Shown: positions 36,359 to 44,440, numbered from the stretch's first letter. The stretch: DNA of 64,000 nt from Methanobrevibacter thaueri (GCF_015062915.1 NZ_SUTJ01000004.1:1-64000); one strand, 5' to 3'. Translations and numbers: made by a program. Notes: a model not told the origin generated them from the sequence alone.

Positions 36359-37363
36359 CTATCTTTTACTTATTTTTCCGTCAATAGCCACATGCCATTC
36401 ACCTGGACTAGTGGATTTGACCTTTCGACAATTAATTATTTCAACATCTTTTCCGACAGCGTTAGCTGCATCTTTTAGACGTTTTATTCCCTGTTCATAT
36501 GAGTCTGAAAACTCATAATAATTGATTATTCCACCATCTTTAATTAAATCAACAGCAACGTCAAGGAAAGTATAGGCAAGGCCTGGAAGGTTCATGATAA
36601 TTCTGTCGAATTTTGAGTTAAATGATTTGCTGACTTCACGAACATCTCCTGTGAATGTGGTGATGCTACCCTTGAGCTTATTCATTCTGATATTCTCATC
36701 AAGATACTTGATGGCGGACTCGTTAATGTCCACTGAGGTAATCTCAACATTTTTGTTTCTTGCAATGACAATTGGAAACGGTCCGATTCCACAAAACATG
36801 TCAAGGATTTCTTCACCCTCACGAACGCTTTGCATAACACGCTTTCTCTCGGTTGCAAGTCTTGGTGAGAAATAAACTTCCCTCACATCCAACTTCAATC
36901 TTGCTCCATGTTCCTTGTGAATGGTCACTGAATCGTCAACACCTGCAAGAAACTCCAAATCCCTTACACGTGTTGTTCCCTTGATTGCACTTTTTTTCAT
37001 ATAGATTGATCTTCTCTTGGTGAATTTAAGAGCCGCTTCACCAATCTTAAATTTCTTATCCTGCAAATCTTCGGGAATCTCTAAAATCACAATGTCTCCA
37101 ATGGTGTCAAAGGAGGTTCTCAGGTTTTCAATTTCCTCTTCTGTCAATTCTCCTTCTAGCAATTCAGAAAAGTTGTGGGGAACCCTTTTCATTGGCTCCA
37201 GTTCAATGTCCACAATCTCATAATCGTCAACATCCTCATTAATTGGAATGTAACCGTAATCATCACCGGCCTTGATGCGGTATTCCATGTTCATAAGTCC
37301 GTTTTCCATTAATTTTATCCGGGTGTCATTCAACTGTTTTAATGGAACCTTTACACATTTCAT
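36359..37363 (-). CDS. trm5: tRNA (guanine37-N1)-methyltransferase Trm5
   Basis: S-adenosylmethionine-dependent enzyme making m1G37 in tRNA, needed for reading-frame maintenance. An N-terminal D1-D2 region (residues 1-165) with GEAALKFTKRRSIYMKKSAI is followed by the Rossmann domain: YFSPRLATERKRV, ILDMFCGIGPFPIVIA (SAM binding), SVDINESAI and MNLPG, the catalytic-loop proline motif. The length of 334 residues fits archaeal Trm5b/c. It is divergent from the diphthine synthase gene with only 36 bases between them. Confidence 0.92.
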   Translation of the reverse strand: MKCVKVPLKQLNDTRIKLMENGLMNMEYRIKAGDDYGYIPINEDVDDYEIVDIELEPMKRVPHNFSELLEGELTEEEIENLRTSFDTIGDIVILEIPEDLQDKKFKIGEAALKFTKRRSIYMKKSAIKGTTRVRDLEFLAGVDDSVTIHKEHGARLKLDVREVYFSPRLATERKRVMQSVREGEEILDMFCGIGPFPIVIARNKNVEITSVDINESAIKYLDENIRMNKLKGSITTFTGDVREVSKSFNSKFDRIIMNLPGLAYTFLDVAVDLIKDGGIINYYEFSDSYEQGIKRLKDAANAVGKDVEIINCRKVKSTSPGEWHVAIDGKISKR

Positions 37364-37399
37364 AAAGTTATTTATGCTTAAATTATTATAAATAGTAGT

Positions 37400-38191
37400 A
37401 TGTTTTATTTAGTTGGTTTAGGATTGTTTGATGAAAAAGACATATCTCTTAAAGGATTAGAGTGTTTAAGAAATGTTGATAAAATCTATGCGGAATTTTT
37501 CACATCAAGATTATTCGGTTCAAGTTTTGAGGCTATCGAGGAGTTGGTTGGCCAAAAGATTGAAGTTCTTGTCAGGGGTGAGGTTGAAGAGGAACATAAG
37601 TTCATCGAGGAGGCCAAGACTTCTGATGTTGCATTGATTACCGGGGGGGATCCTTTGATTGCAACCACTCACAGTGATTTTCTGGTTCAATGCTCAAGAA
37701 AGGGAATTGATTTTGAGGTAATCCACGGTTCATCCATATTGTCTTCAGCACCGGCCATTTCAGGTCTTCAGGGATATAAGTTCGGTAAGGTCACCACAAT
37801 ACCTTTCCCTGATTACAATTTTTATCCTAAATCTCCATATGAGGCCATTGAGGAAAATCTTAAAATGGACTTGCACACTCTTGTGTTGCTTGATATCCAG
37901 GCTCATAAGGATCGTTACATGACAGTCAATCAGGGTTTAGAGTATCTTATGAACATTAAGGATGACTTGGACCGTGAGGGCATGATTGATGAGGACACTC
38001 TAGCTATGGGTATTGCACGTGTGGGATCAAAGGATGTTGTCGTTCGTGCAGGCAAGATTTCTGAGCTGATTGATTTTGATTTTGGTGGTCCTCTCCATTG
38101 TATCATAATTCCATCCAAGCTCCATATTGTTGAAGCTGAATATCTGGTTGAAATTGCTGGAGCGGATGAAAGCATACTTGATGATGTTTAA
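37400..38191 (+). CDS. dphB: Diphthine synthase
   Basis: Methyltransferase that adds methyl groups to the modified histidine of elongation factor 2 during diphthamide formation. It has MFYLVGLGLFDEKDISLKGL, EAKTSDVALITGGDPLIATT and HGSSILSSAPAISGLQGYKFG, typical of the tetrapyrrole-methylase-like fold. The length of 263 residues is standard. A TATA-like sequence only ~30 bases before the ATG suggests a leaderless message. The two candidate small RNAs lie in the 555-base gap downstream. Confidence 0.93.
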   Translation: MFYLVGLGLFDEKDISLKGLECLRNVDKIYAEFFTSRLFGSSFEAIEELVGQKIEVLVRGEVEEEHKFIEEAKTSDVALITGGDPLIATTHSDFLVQCSRKGIDFEVIHGSSILSSAPAISGLQGYKFGKVTTIPFPDYNFYPKSPYEAIEENLKMDLHTLVLLDIQAHKDRYMTVNQGLEYLMNIKDDLDREGMIDEDTLAMGIARVGSKDVVVRAGKISELIDFDFGGPLHCIIIPSKLHIVEAEYLVEIAGADESILDDV

Positions 38192-38197
38192 TTTTTT

Positions 38198-38320
38198 AAA
38201 AATAGGGGGAGTGGGGAAGTAGCCTGTATTCTACTTCCTTTTGAACATTTTCGAATCATTTTGGAGATTATAAAATGGTTGACTGATGTTCATATAGATG
38301 TGAATTTTACTTCACATTGA
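38198..38320 (-). ncRNA. Candidate small RNA, tandem copy A
   Basis: Read on the minus strand: a TATA box (TTTATATAAT, 38341-38350), then a ~120-base transcript with three hairpins, then a U-rich end. Stems are ATGTGAA/TTCACAT (38298-38317), AATCATTTT/AAAATGGTT (38254-38280, one G-U) and GGAAGTAG/CTACTTCC (38215-38238). The loop of the middle hairpin (minus strand) contains UAAUCUCC, complementary to Shine-Dalgarno sequences, and the tail is C-rich (CCACTCCCCC). Copy B has the same layout with compensating base changes. Ends are estimates. Confidence 0.5.
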
Positions 38321-38540
38321 TTATTAGTTATATTTTCATATTATATAAATGTTTTTTATTTGATTTTTTATCGTTATGTTATAATTTTTATAATTTTGTT
38401 CATTAATTTTTTTCAATAATCTCTAAAAGTGATATGGTGAAATTGTTTTTCAAGTTGCACTTTTAATTTTTAGTAAATAATTTTAAACATTAAACTTTAA
38501 ATTTCAGAAAATATTTGGTTGTATGTGTGGTAATTGTAAA

Positions 38541-38660
38541 AATAAAAAGGGGGAGTGGAAGTTGAGGTTTATAACTTCCAGAATATAACTGTTTTTCAAA
38601 CATTTTGGAGATTAGAAAATGTTTGAGGTTAGTGAAGACATGAACATAACTTCATATCGA
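38541..38660 (-). ncRNA. Candidate small RNA, tandem copy B
   Basis: Same architecture as copy A, about 340 bases away. Minus-strand TATA CTTATATAT (38681-38689) is preceded by purines. Hairpins are ATGAA/TTCAT (38640-38655), a perfect 10-bp stem CAAACATTTT/AAAATGTTTG with a 9-base loop (38597-38625), and TGGAAGTT/AACTTCCA (38556-38580). The loop UAAUCUCC and the tail CACTCCCCC before a T-run match copy A, while the stem bases differ and still pair. A plus-strand reading as a MarR promoter region is the alternative. Confidence 0.5.
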
Positions 38661-38746
38661 TTATTATATATGTTTTCGCAATATATAAGTCTTTCCAAAT
38701 GTTTCTGAAAATCATTTAAATATTTGTTGAAATATAATATAAAGTA

Positions 38747-39202
38747 ATGAAATTTGAAAAAACAATGGGTTTCTATGATTCTAACCGTTTAGGAGACATA
38801 CTGTTCATATTCCATAAGAACCATAAGAAATACCTTAATGACGAGCTTTCAAGATATGATTTGAGTCTGATACAGGCATTGTGCATATTGATGATACATG
38901 AAAGTGAAGAATTAAATCAAAAGGATTTGTCCGACGGTTTATATTTGACAAAGGGTGCTATAACAAAGGCAGTTAAAAAACTGGTCAGTGACGGTTGGGT
39001 TTTAAGGAAAAGATCAACCTTGGATAAGCGCAAATATATCTTGAAATTAACTCCAAAGGCAGAAGAATTCATCCCTGTCATGTATGAAATCAACGATGGA
39101 TGGGAAAAGAGCATGGGATTGAATGACTTGGATTCCCAGTTCATGGAAACATTCAATGAATTAACATTAAAGTCAATTGATTTAAATCTAAAAAAAGAAT
39201 AA
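38747..39202 (+). CDS. MarR-family transcriptional regulator
   Basis: The 151-residue protein has the MarR layout: dimerisation helices at both ends and a central winged helix, with LSRYDLSLIQALCILMIHES, LNQKDLSDGLYLTKGAITKA as recognition helix, and the wing LRKRSTLDKRKYILKLTPKA. MarR proteins respond to small ligands and usually repress nearby genes. It converges with the hydroxyacyl-CoA dehydrogenase gene 9 bases away, so that gene's promoter (near 40160) is a possible but not adjacent target. Confidence 0.85.
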   Translation: MKFEKTMGFYDSNRLGDILFIFHKNHKKYLNDELSRYDLSLIQALCILMIHESEELNQKDLSDGLYLTKGAITKAVKKLVSDGWVLRKRSTLDKRKYILKLTPKAEEFIPVMYEINDGWEKSMGLNDLDSQFMETFNELTLKSIDLNLKKE

Positions 39203-39211
39203 AAAAGGATT

Positions 39212-40147
39212 TTAGTATTCGTAAAATCCTTTTCCAGCATTAATACCGGTTTCACCAGCATCTATTTTTTCCTTAAGCATTTTAGCTATTTTTCCAGGAA
39301 TGGTTTCAGGGTCTTGAGCTTCAGGATTCATTATCACGATATTGTAAGCTGTGGTAAGTCCGACAATATCTAGAATGTGGAATGGTCCTGCAGGAGCGCC
39401 TGTAGCTAAAATCCATGTTTTGTCAATGGTTTCATGGTCTGCAACGTCATTTGCAAGCAATGCTTCAGCAGCACTTAGGAATGGAACCAATAGGGAGTTT
39501 AGGATGTAGCCCGGTTGTTCCTTTTTGAGTTGCAATGGAATCATGTTGATGTCTTCAGCGAATTTCACGACTTGGTCGTAGTATTCCTGTTCGGTTCCAG
39601 GGTGTCCCATTACTTCTGCGGTATTGTTTTTCCATATTGTGTTTGCAAAGTGAAGTGACAGGTATTTTTCAGGCCTTCCTGTGTGTTCGGCAAACATTGA
39701 CGGAAGCAATGTTGAGGAGTTTGTAACCAGGATGGTCTTGTCTTCCATGTATTTTGCAAGTTCTGTATAAAATGCTATTTTCTGTTCAGGATTTTCAGCA
39801 ATTGCCTCAATGATTAAGTCAGCATCTGCAGCAGCTTCCTCATAACTTGTTGTTAATGTTAAGCTGTCATATGCGTCTTGTGCTTGTTGTTTTAATTCAT
39901 CGAGTTCATCATCACTTAGGTCAGTTGATTTTGCTAAACCTCTGCAGTATTGGCTTGCATCGGTTTTCATTGCTTCAAGAGTATCAACATATATGTTTTT
40001 GAATCTTTCAAGTTTTGGTTGAGCTCTTTCAATTGATCCTTCACTTCTAAGCCAAATGGTAACATCAAATCCACAGTATGCAGTTTGAAGTGCAATTTGG
40101 CTTCCAAGTACGCCTCCTCCGGCGACAACAACTTTCTTAATACTCAT
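39212..40147 (-). CDS. 3-hydroxyacyl-CoA dehydrogenase family protein
   Basis: NAD-dependent dehydrogenase of the 3-hydroxybutyryl-CoA type. The Rossmann start KKVVVAGGGVLGSQIALQTA is followed by DADLIIEAIAENPEQK, the region TNSSTLLPSMF and LSLHFANTIW with the catalytic His, and a C-terminal helical dimer domain (GYILNSLLVPFLSAAEALLA). The length of 311 residues is normal. A methanogen without beta-oxidation has no obvious need for it; similar enzymes are typical of Firmicutes, so acquisition from gut bacteria is likely (inference). The substrate is uncertain. Confidence 0.85.
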   Translation of the reverse strand: MSIKKVVVAGGGVLGSQIALQTAYCGFDVTIWLRSEGSIERAQPKLERFKNIYVDTLEAMKTDASQYCRGLAKSTDLSDDELDELKQQAQDAYDSLTLTTSYEEAAADADLIIEAIAENPEQKIAFYTELAKYMEDKTILVTNSSTLLPSMFAEHTGRPEKYLSLHFANTIWKNNTAEVMGHPGTEQEYYDQVVKFAEDINMIPLQLKKEQPGYILNSLLVPFLSAAEALLANDVADHETIDKTWILATGAPAGPFHILDIVGLTTAYNIVIMNPEAQDPETIPGKIAKMLKEKIDAGETGINAGKGFYEY

Positions 40148-40246
40148 TTTTATACACCTCTAAGTAACAATTAGTTTACTAGTATACTTATATTTGGCTT
40201 TACTCATTAATAAATTTATATGCTTTAAAAATCAAAGATATACCTA

Positions 40247-40729
40247 ATGAATGGGAATGAAATATTAAATAATTTGGAAAAACGGAATAATTTCTTAAAA
40301 TCAAAATTACTTCATGAACAATTGAAATATGGTAATTATAACTTTAAATATTTCAATAAACATTCACAACAGATTCTAAATGAATATCTACACACTAAAT
40401 CACTATTCAAATCATCACTAAACACAGGAATCAATTATAATGATGTGTGCAAATGGTTCATTCAAGGTCAATTGGGAAACCCAATATTTAAAGACTTTTA
40501 CATGACAATAGCAAATATCAACAATATCAAAAATCGTTATAATGACTCAAATGAACCTGTTGAAGAGATTCCGGTTGAAAATCCTATTGACGGACAGTAT
40601 GAAATTTCCCAGTATGGAGACGGATGGAGCTACAAGACATTCGTCGATGGGGAGAAAATATTCATAATATCCGACGACCTGAAAAAACTCAAGGACAAGG
40701 TAAAATCCAAACGCCTGCCACTGGATTGA
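40247..40729 (+). CDS. Hypothetical protein, 160 residues
   Basis: Asn/Lys-rich, mostly helical N-terminal half (EILNNLEKRNNFLKSKLLHE) and a C-terminal part with YEISQYGDGWSYKTFVDGEK. No signal peptide or membrane segment. The frame is intact and is followed 12 bases later by the GNAT gene with a shared direction. I do not recognise the family. A TATA-like sequence (AATTTATATG) lies ~35 bases upstream of the ATG, and no ribosome binding site is obvious, so the message may be nearly leaderless. Confidence 0.65.
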   Translation: MNGNEILNNLEKRNNFLKSKLLHEQLKYGNYNFKYFNKHSQQILNEYLHTKSLFKSSLNTGINYNDVCKWFIQGQLGNPIFKDFYMTIANINNIKNRYNDSNEPVEEIPVENPIDGQYEISQYGDGWSYKTFVDGEKIFIISDDLKKLKDKVKSKRLPLD

Positions 40730-40741
40730 ATAGGTGGAACT

Positions 40742-41185
40742 ATGGAATGGGTTTTAAAGAAGTTCGACCAGCTGTCTCTCGATGAGCTCTATGATATCAT
40801 AAAATTGAGAGTGGAAGTATTTGTGGTTGAACAGGATTGTGTCTATCAGGACCTGGATGACAAGGATCAAGTCTCCTACCACTTGTTCTTAAAGGATAAT
40901 GATGAAATCATAGCAGTTTTAAGAATTCTTCCGGAAAACGTTTCATATGAAGAAATGGCGATAGGTCGAGTGATTGTTAAGAAATCTCATAGGGGCAATG
41001 GAATATCAAGAGTGATGATGAAAAAGGCAATTGATTTCATTGTCAATGACTTGGGCAAAAGCAAAATCAGACTTTCAGGCCAGGCATATCTAACTGATTT
41101 TTACATCTCATTGGGGTTCAGGAAGGTTTCAGATGAATATCTGGAAGATGGAATAATCCATTATGAATTCCTTTTTGAGTGTTGA
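40742..41185 (+). CDS. ElaA-like GNAT N-acetyltransferase
   Basis: The 147-residue acetyl-CoA-dependent acetyltransferase starts with LSLDELYDIIKLRVEVFVVE, the entry of the ElaA group, followed by YHLFLKDNDEIIAVLRILP and the acetyl-CoA pyrophosphate loop VKKSHRGNGISRVMM. The C-terminus has DFYISLGFRKVSDEYLEDGI. The substrate is unknown. GGTGG upstream serves as ribosome binding site. The gene is followed by a short T-rich stretch. Confidence 0.85.
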   Translation: MEWVLKKFDQLSLDELYDIIKLRVEVFVVEQDCVYQDLDDKDQVSYHLFLKDNDEIIAVLRILPENVSYEEMAIGRVIVKKSHRGNGISRVMMKKAIDFIVNDLGKSKIRLSGQAYLTDFYISLGFRKVSDEYLEDGIIHYEFLFEC

Positions 41186-41288
41186 TGATTATTATTTTCA
41201 TCATTCAATGACTCGCTCTTAATAAGATTATTAAAAATAGTAATGTTTGGCATTGAAATATGATTTCAATGCACATTTTTCATGATGT

Positions 41289-41375
41289 TTAAACTGGTAT
41301 TAATATTGTCGCAGCGCATAGAATTCCCAGTGATAGGGCCAATACGCCTAATGATCCCAACATGATTGTTTTCAT
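41289..41375 (-). CDS. 28-residue single-span membrane peptide
   Basis: On the minus strand a 29-codon frame starts at ATG 41375-41373 behind a very strong ribosome binding site (GGAGATGAT, spacing three to four bases) and ends with TAA at 41289. The peptide begins MKTIMLGSLGVLALSLG and continues hydrophobic to a final IPV, giving one membrane helix with a lysine at the start. Upstream on the minus strand AAACC-TTTAAATATAA (41433-41448) is a good BRE/TATA pair. I do not recognise it; it could be a small complex subunit or a toxin-like peptide. Confidence 0.6.
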   Translation of the reverse strand: MKTIMLGSLGVLALSLGILCAATILIPV

Positions 41376-41855
41376 TTTATCATCTCCATTTTTTAGTGTC
41401 TGGGATACAATACTTTTTTATAATATATTAACGATTATATTTAAAGGTTTTTGCATGCAAGCACTTACTTGCATTTTAAAATAAAATTGGAGAGATTTTT
41501 GTCTAAATAACATGTTTAAAAAGAATTAGAAAAGAATTATGATTATCATTTCATGTAATTTTTAACATTATTGTGCAAGAATTCTCCGGCTTCTTTAAGC
41601 CGGGAGATGAATTGCACTTTTAAGAGAGTTTTTGTATTTTTAGAATTTTTTTTGCAAAAAAAATATACTGTATTACTTTCCAAATGCTCTTAGATAAACT
41701 CTATTTATTATAAATGTATATAAGTTGTTATTAAGAAAAGAAAACATATTCTTTTTTTGATGATTAATCAAAAAAAATTAAAATCCATGTTTTTTTTTCG
41801 AGTATACAAATTAAATTAATGAGATCTTTGTCTAAAAAAGTGTGGGGGAGCAATT

Positions 41856-43115
41856 ATGGTTGATAAAACTTTTATTTTGACCGATAAGATTGAGTTTGTC
41901 CCTGATGAGGATTTAGAAGGGGAATTAAATTTCAATTTACGGGCAACCGGTTATGTATTCAACAAAACATTAGAATACAGCATTTACCGTGAAAACCTAG
42001 TCAAAGAATTTGGAATAGGAAAAACATGTAAAATCAACCGTAATTACACACAAAAAATCGTAAGAAATCTAAAAAAACAAAAACCATTCCTGAAAAAAGC
42101 AGAATCCACTTGTATCCAGGCATCCACCGACCGTTTAATAAAAGCATATGAAGGATTCTATGATGGAAGAACTGGGTATCCTAAATTCAAGTCCCTTAAA
42201 AAAAATCCAGTACGATCCATCACACTCAGAAACAACGAATATGAAACTAAAAACGGAATAAAAGCCTCAATAAGGTGGGAAGATAACAAACTACGCTTAA
42301 ACAAACTCGGATACATTGAAGTCAAACATAAACGAGACATCGATGGCAAAATCAAAGAAGCCACAATCCTAAAAGAAAACGGAAAATGGTTCGTCTGCAT
42401 AGTCTACGAAGTAGAAAAAATACAACCCAGGGAAACATTTTCCGGCCCTTCTTTATATGTAGGCATAGATGTGGGATTAACAGATTTTCTAACTTTTTCC
42501 AATGGAAAAGTCATACCTAAACCTGATTTGAAAAGAATAAACGGCAGAATACAATATTACAATCAAAAACTGGCACGCCAAAAAGAAGGTGGATCCAACT
42601 GGAAAAAAACACTAAAAAAACTCCACAAATGGATAATCAAGAAAAACAATGTTGTCAACGATTATTATCATAAAATATCCTATAATATTGTAAAACACTG
42701 TGAATTCATAGCAATGGAAACATTAAACATACGAGGAATGATTCGTCAAGGTAGTTTAAGTAGAAGCATTCACGAAATCGGATGGGGAAAACTCATTGAA
42801 ATGATACGATACAAAGCAGAATGGTACGGACGCAAATTTGTACAAATCAATCGATGGTTCCCTTCCAGTAAAAAATGTAGTGTCTGTGGTGAAATAAATC
42901 ACGGATTAGGTCGTGATGAAAGAGAATGGGAATGCCCACACTGCCACAGCATAAATCAAAGAGATGTTAACGCTGCAAAAAATATTTTAGACGAAGCTCT
43001 ACGCGCCACTGGTTCAATGGTGCTATGCTTAGTAGATTTCATACCTATTGGTCAAGGCAAATTCGAATATTATTACGAATGGAAATGCTTTGACAAAACA
43101 ATGGGTATGGCCTAA
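41856..43115 (+). CDS. tnpB: TnpB RNA-guided endonuclease (IS605 OrfB family)
   Basis: The 419-residue protein is full length. RuvC residues are Asp205 (YVGIDVGLTD), Glu288 (FIAMETLNI) and Asp370 (NQRDVNAAKN), with zinc-finger cysteines 341/344 and 360/363. Compared with the TnpB at 17876 the catalytic blocks align well but the N-terminal region differs, so the two elements are relatives rather than recent copies. GGGGAGC before the ATG is the ribosome binding site. The last ~25 residues extend toward the right-end hairpin. All catalytic residues are intact. Confidence 0.92.
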   Translation: MVDKTFILTDKIEFVPDEDLEGELNFNLRATGYVFNKTLEYSIYRENLVKEFGIGKTCKINRNYTQKIVRNLKKQKPFLKKAESTCIQASTDRLIKAYEGFYDGRTGYPKFKSLKKNPVRSITLRNNEYETKNGIKASIRWEDNKLRLNKLGYIEVKHKRDIDGKIKEATILKENGKWFVCIVYEVEKIQPRETFSGPSLYVGIDVGLTDFLTFSNGKVIPKPDLKRINGRIQYYNQKLARQKEGGSNWKKTLKKLHKWIIKKNNVVNDYYHKISYNIVKHCEFIAMETLNIRGMIRQGSLSRSIHEIGWGKLIEMIRYKAEWYGRKFVQINRWFPSSKKCSVCGEINHGLGRDEREWECPHCHSINQRDVNAAKNILDEALRATGSMVLCLVDFIPIGQGKFEYYYEWKCFDKTMGMA

Positions 43116-43119
43116 GAAT

Positions 43120-43149
43120 CTCCAGCTTCTACAAGCTGGAGAGGTTCAA
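43120..43149 (+). ncRNA. Right-end hairpin, probable 3' scaffold of the second omega RNA
   Basis: The perfect stem CTCCAGCTT (43120-43128) / AAGCTGGAG (43133-43141) with loop CTAC is followed by GGTTCAA. The guide would be read from flanking DNA starting at about 43150. The 5' boundary inside tnpB is not visible. Confidence 0.5.
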
Positions 43150-43219
43150 GATAATATGTTGCCGTAATTATTGACATTACAATAAAACAACAATAATGTT
43201 TCTTTAGCGTTGAATTGAA

Positions 43220-43259
43220 TTTATATAGCACTAAAACATTTATTAACTAGTGTGCACTA
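43220..43259 (+). promoter_or_regulatory. Promoter and candidate operator of the ribbon-helix-helix gene
   Basis: TATA TTTATATAG (43220-43228) places the transcript start near 43250. The inverted repeat TAGTG-TG-CACTA (43248-43259) covers that point, and GCACTA also occurs at 43228-43233. This layout fits autorepression by the small DNA-binding protein encoded downstream. Confidence 0.45.
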
Positions 43260-43268
43260 TCTAATTTT

Positions 43269-43424
43269 ATGACTCGAAACAGACGCGTTACAATCAGCAT
43301 CAATAATGACATTGACTTGCATTTTCGCAAAATTGCCTCCAGTAAGATGTTATTCAAGACTGGATGGTACTCTAAAGCAATTGAAGAGGCAATGTTGTTG
43401 TGGATTGAAAGGGAAGGCAAATAA
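43269..43424 (+). CDS. Small ribbon-helix-helix-type DNA-binding protein
   Basis: The 51-residue protein opens TRNRRVTISINNDIDLHFRK, with a short beta strand followed by helices as in CopG/Arc-type ribbon-helix-helix proteins, and continues KTGWYSKAIEEAMLLWIERE. The strand RVTISI would lie in the DNA major groove. The ATG at 43269 has no clear ribosome binding site but lies only ~20 bases from the predicted transcript start. It stands between the TnpB element and a coiled-coil gene. The operator-like repeat in front suggests it represses itself. Confidence 0.7.
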   Translation: MTRNRRVTISINNDIDLHFRKIASSKMLFKTGWYSKAIEEAMLLWIEREGK

Positions 43425-43510
43425 ATTTTTTTCTTCTTTTTTTTCTTTTTTTTAGCATTAACTATTTAAATTAAACTAATCTTATTTATAATTATAGAGT
43501 GGTGTCAATA

Positions 43511-44440
43511 ATGGAAAGTGATGATTTTAGAACTGTTCGGGTATACACCAAAAAGTATACTAGCAAAGACAAAGACGGCAATACAGTTGAAAAAGAATCA
43601 AAACAAAAACAGGTCAGCCTCAAGAAGGAAGACCCATTTGAAGATGATGATTTGGTAAAGGTATTGTCACAGGAAGATTATGAAAAATTGATTGACAATC
43701 AGTTTTCAGATGAAAGGCTCGATGAATTCTACCATATCATTGAGGGAAAGGATGCTGAAATAGAAGAGCTTAAAAATCAAATCCAAACCCTTAAAGGTTC
43801 ATTTTTCGATGATGTGGATTCCTTAAAGGAACAATTAACTGATAAGGAAGAGCTATTGGAGGCAAAAGATGAGATTCATGAGCTGAACAAAAAGATTACT
43901 AAAATCGATGATGAAAGAGTAGCTATTTTTAAGGAACTCGACTATAAAAACAAGATGATTCTAGCATACAATGTCGAGTTGAACAAGTCAATCCTTAATG
44001 CAATCAATGTTGTGATTGATGAGGCAAGGGACAACATCAACAGGAGAAACGCGCTTCTCGTTAAGGACCTTGAAAAGTCAATTGAAAAAACAAAACATGA
44101 GGTTAACGAGAAGAATAAGGCTATAGCATATGACATAAGAAGCACTGTTGAGGACATGAATGAGCAAATCAGAAACACAAGCACTCTTAAGATGATACTC
44201 AACAAGAATAAAATCAATTTAAGGGTACCTACCGATGACCTGCTCAAGCCATTCGACTTTGACTTTGACGTGGATCAGTTGCTTTCAGGCCAGGCGCTTG
44301 AACTTGATGCTGCAGAAATCCTAAAAGAGGTAATGCCAAAGCTTCCAGAACCATTCTCAAAATACATTGACACTATCGAAGAGGCTCCGGAAACAATTGA
44401 TGTCTCACACAAAAAAGAGGAAGACGATGAGGACATTTAA
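43511..44440 (+). CDS. Coiled-coil protein, function unknown
   Basis: The protein is 309 residues. A charged start (ESDDFRTVRVYTKKYTSKDK) is followed by a long coiled-coil (~residues 65-230: AEIEELKNQIQTLKGS, LEKSIEKTKHEVNEKNKA), then an acidic segment and a C-terminal PKLPEPFSKYIDTIEEAPET. No membrane segment. The ATG 43511 is preferred to the two GTG codons at 43499, which look like part of the ribosome binding site. The next gene starts inside its 3' end, so the two are co-translated. I do not recognise the family. Confidence 0.7.
   Translation: MESDDFRTVRVYTKKYTSKDKDGNTVEKESKQKQVSLKKEDPFEDDDLVKVLSQEDYEKLIDNQFSDERLDEFYHIIEGKDAEIEELKNQIQTLKGSFFDDVDSLKEQLTDKEELLEAKDEIHELNKKITKIDDERVAIFKELDYKNKMILAYNVELNKSILNAINVVIDEARDNINRRNALLVKDLEKSIEKTKHEVNEKNKAIAYDIRSTVEDMNEQIRNTSTLKMILNKNKINLRVPTDDLLKPFDFDFDVDQLLSGQALELDAAEILKEVMPKLPEPFSKYIDTIEEAPETIDVSHKKEEDDEDI

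Larger units (their letters stand above)
41573..43149 (+). mobile_element. TnpB-only IS200/IS605-type element 2 (IS1341-like)
   Basis: The left end is GTGCAAGAAT (41573-41582), a hairpin CTCCGGCTT/AAGCCGGGAG, and GATGAATTGCAC (41606-41617). The right end has a perfect 9-bp stem CTCCAGCTT/AAGCTGGAG (43120-43141) and finishes near GGTTCAA (43143-43149). It shares these ends and TTTCCAAATGCTCT (41677-41690) with element 1, while the TnpB proteins are clearly diverged. No tnpA is present. It sits in an intergenic region and interrupts no visible gene. Confidence 0.75.

Noticed and set aside
38598..38700. The duplicated region before marR read as a plus-strand operator/promoter only.
   Set aside because: Copy A has the same architecture with no gene after it on the plus strand, and purine-rich BRE bases and T-run ends are found only on the minus strand; kept as an alternative.
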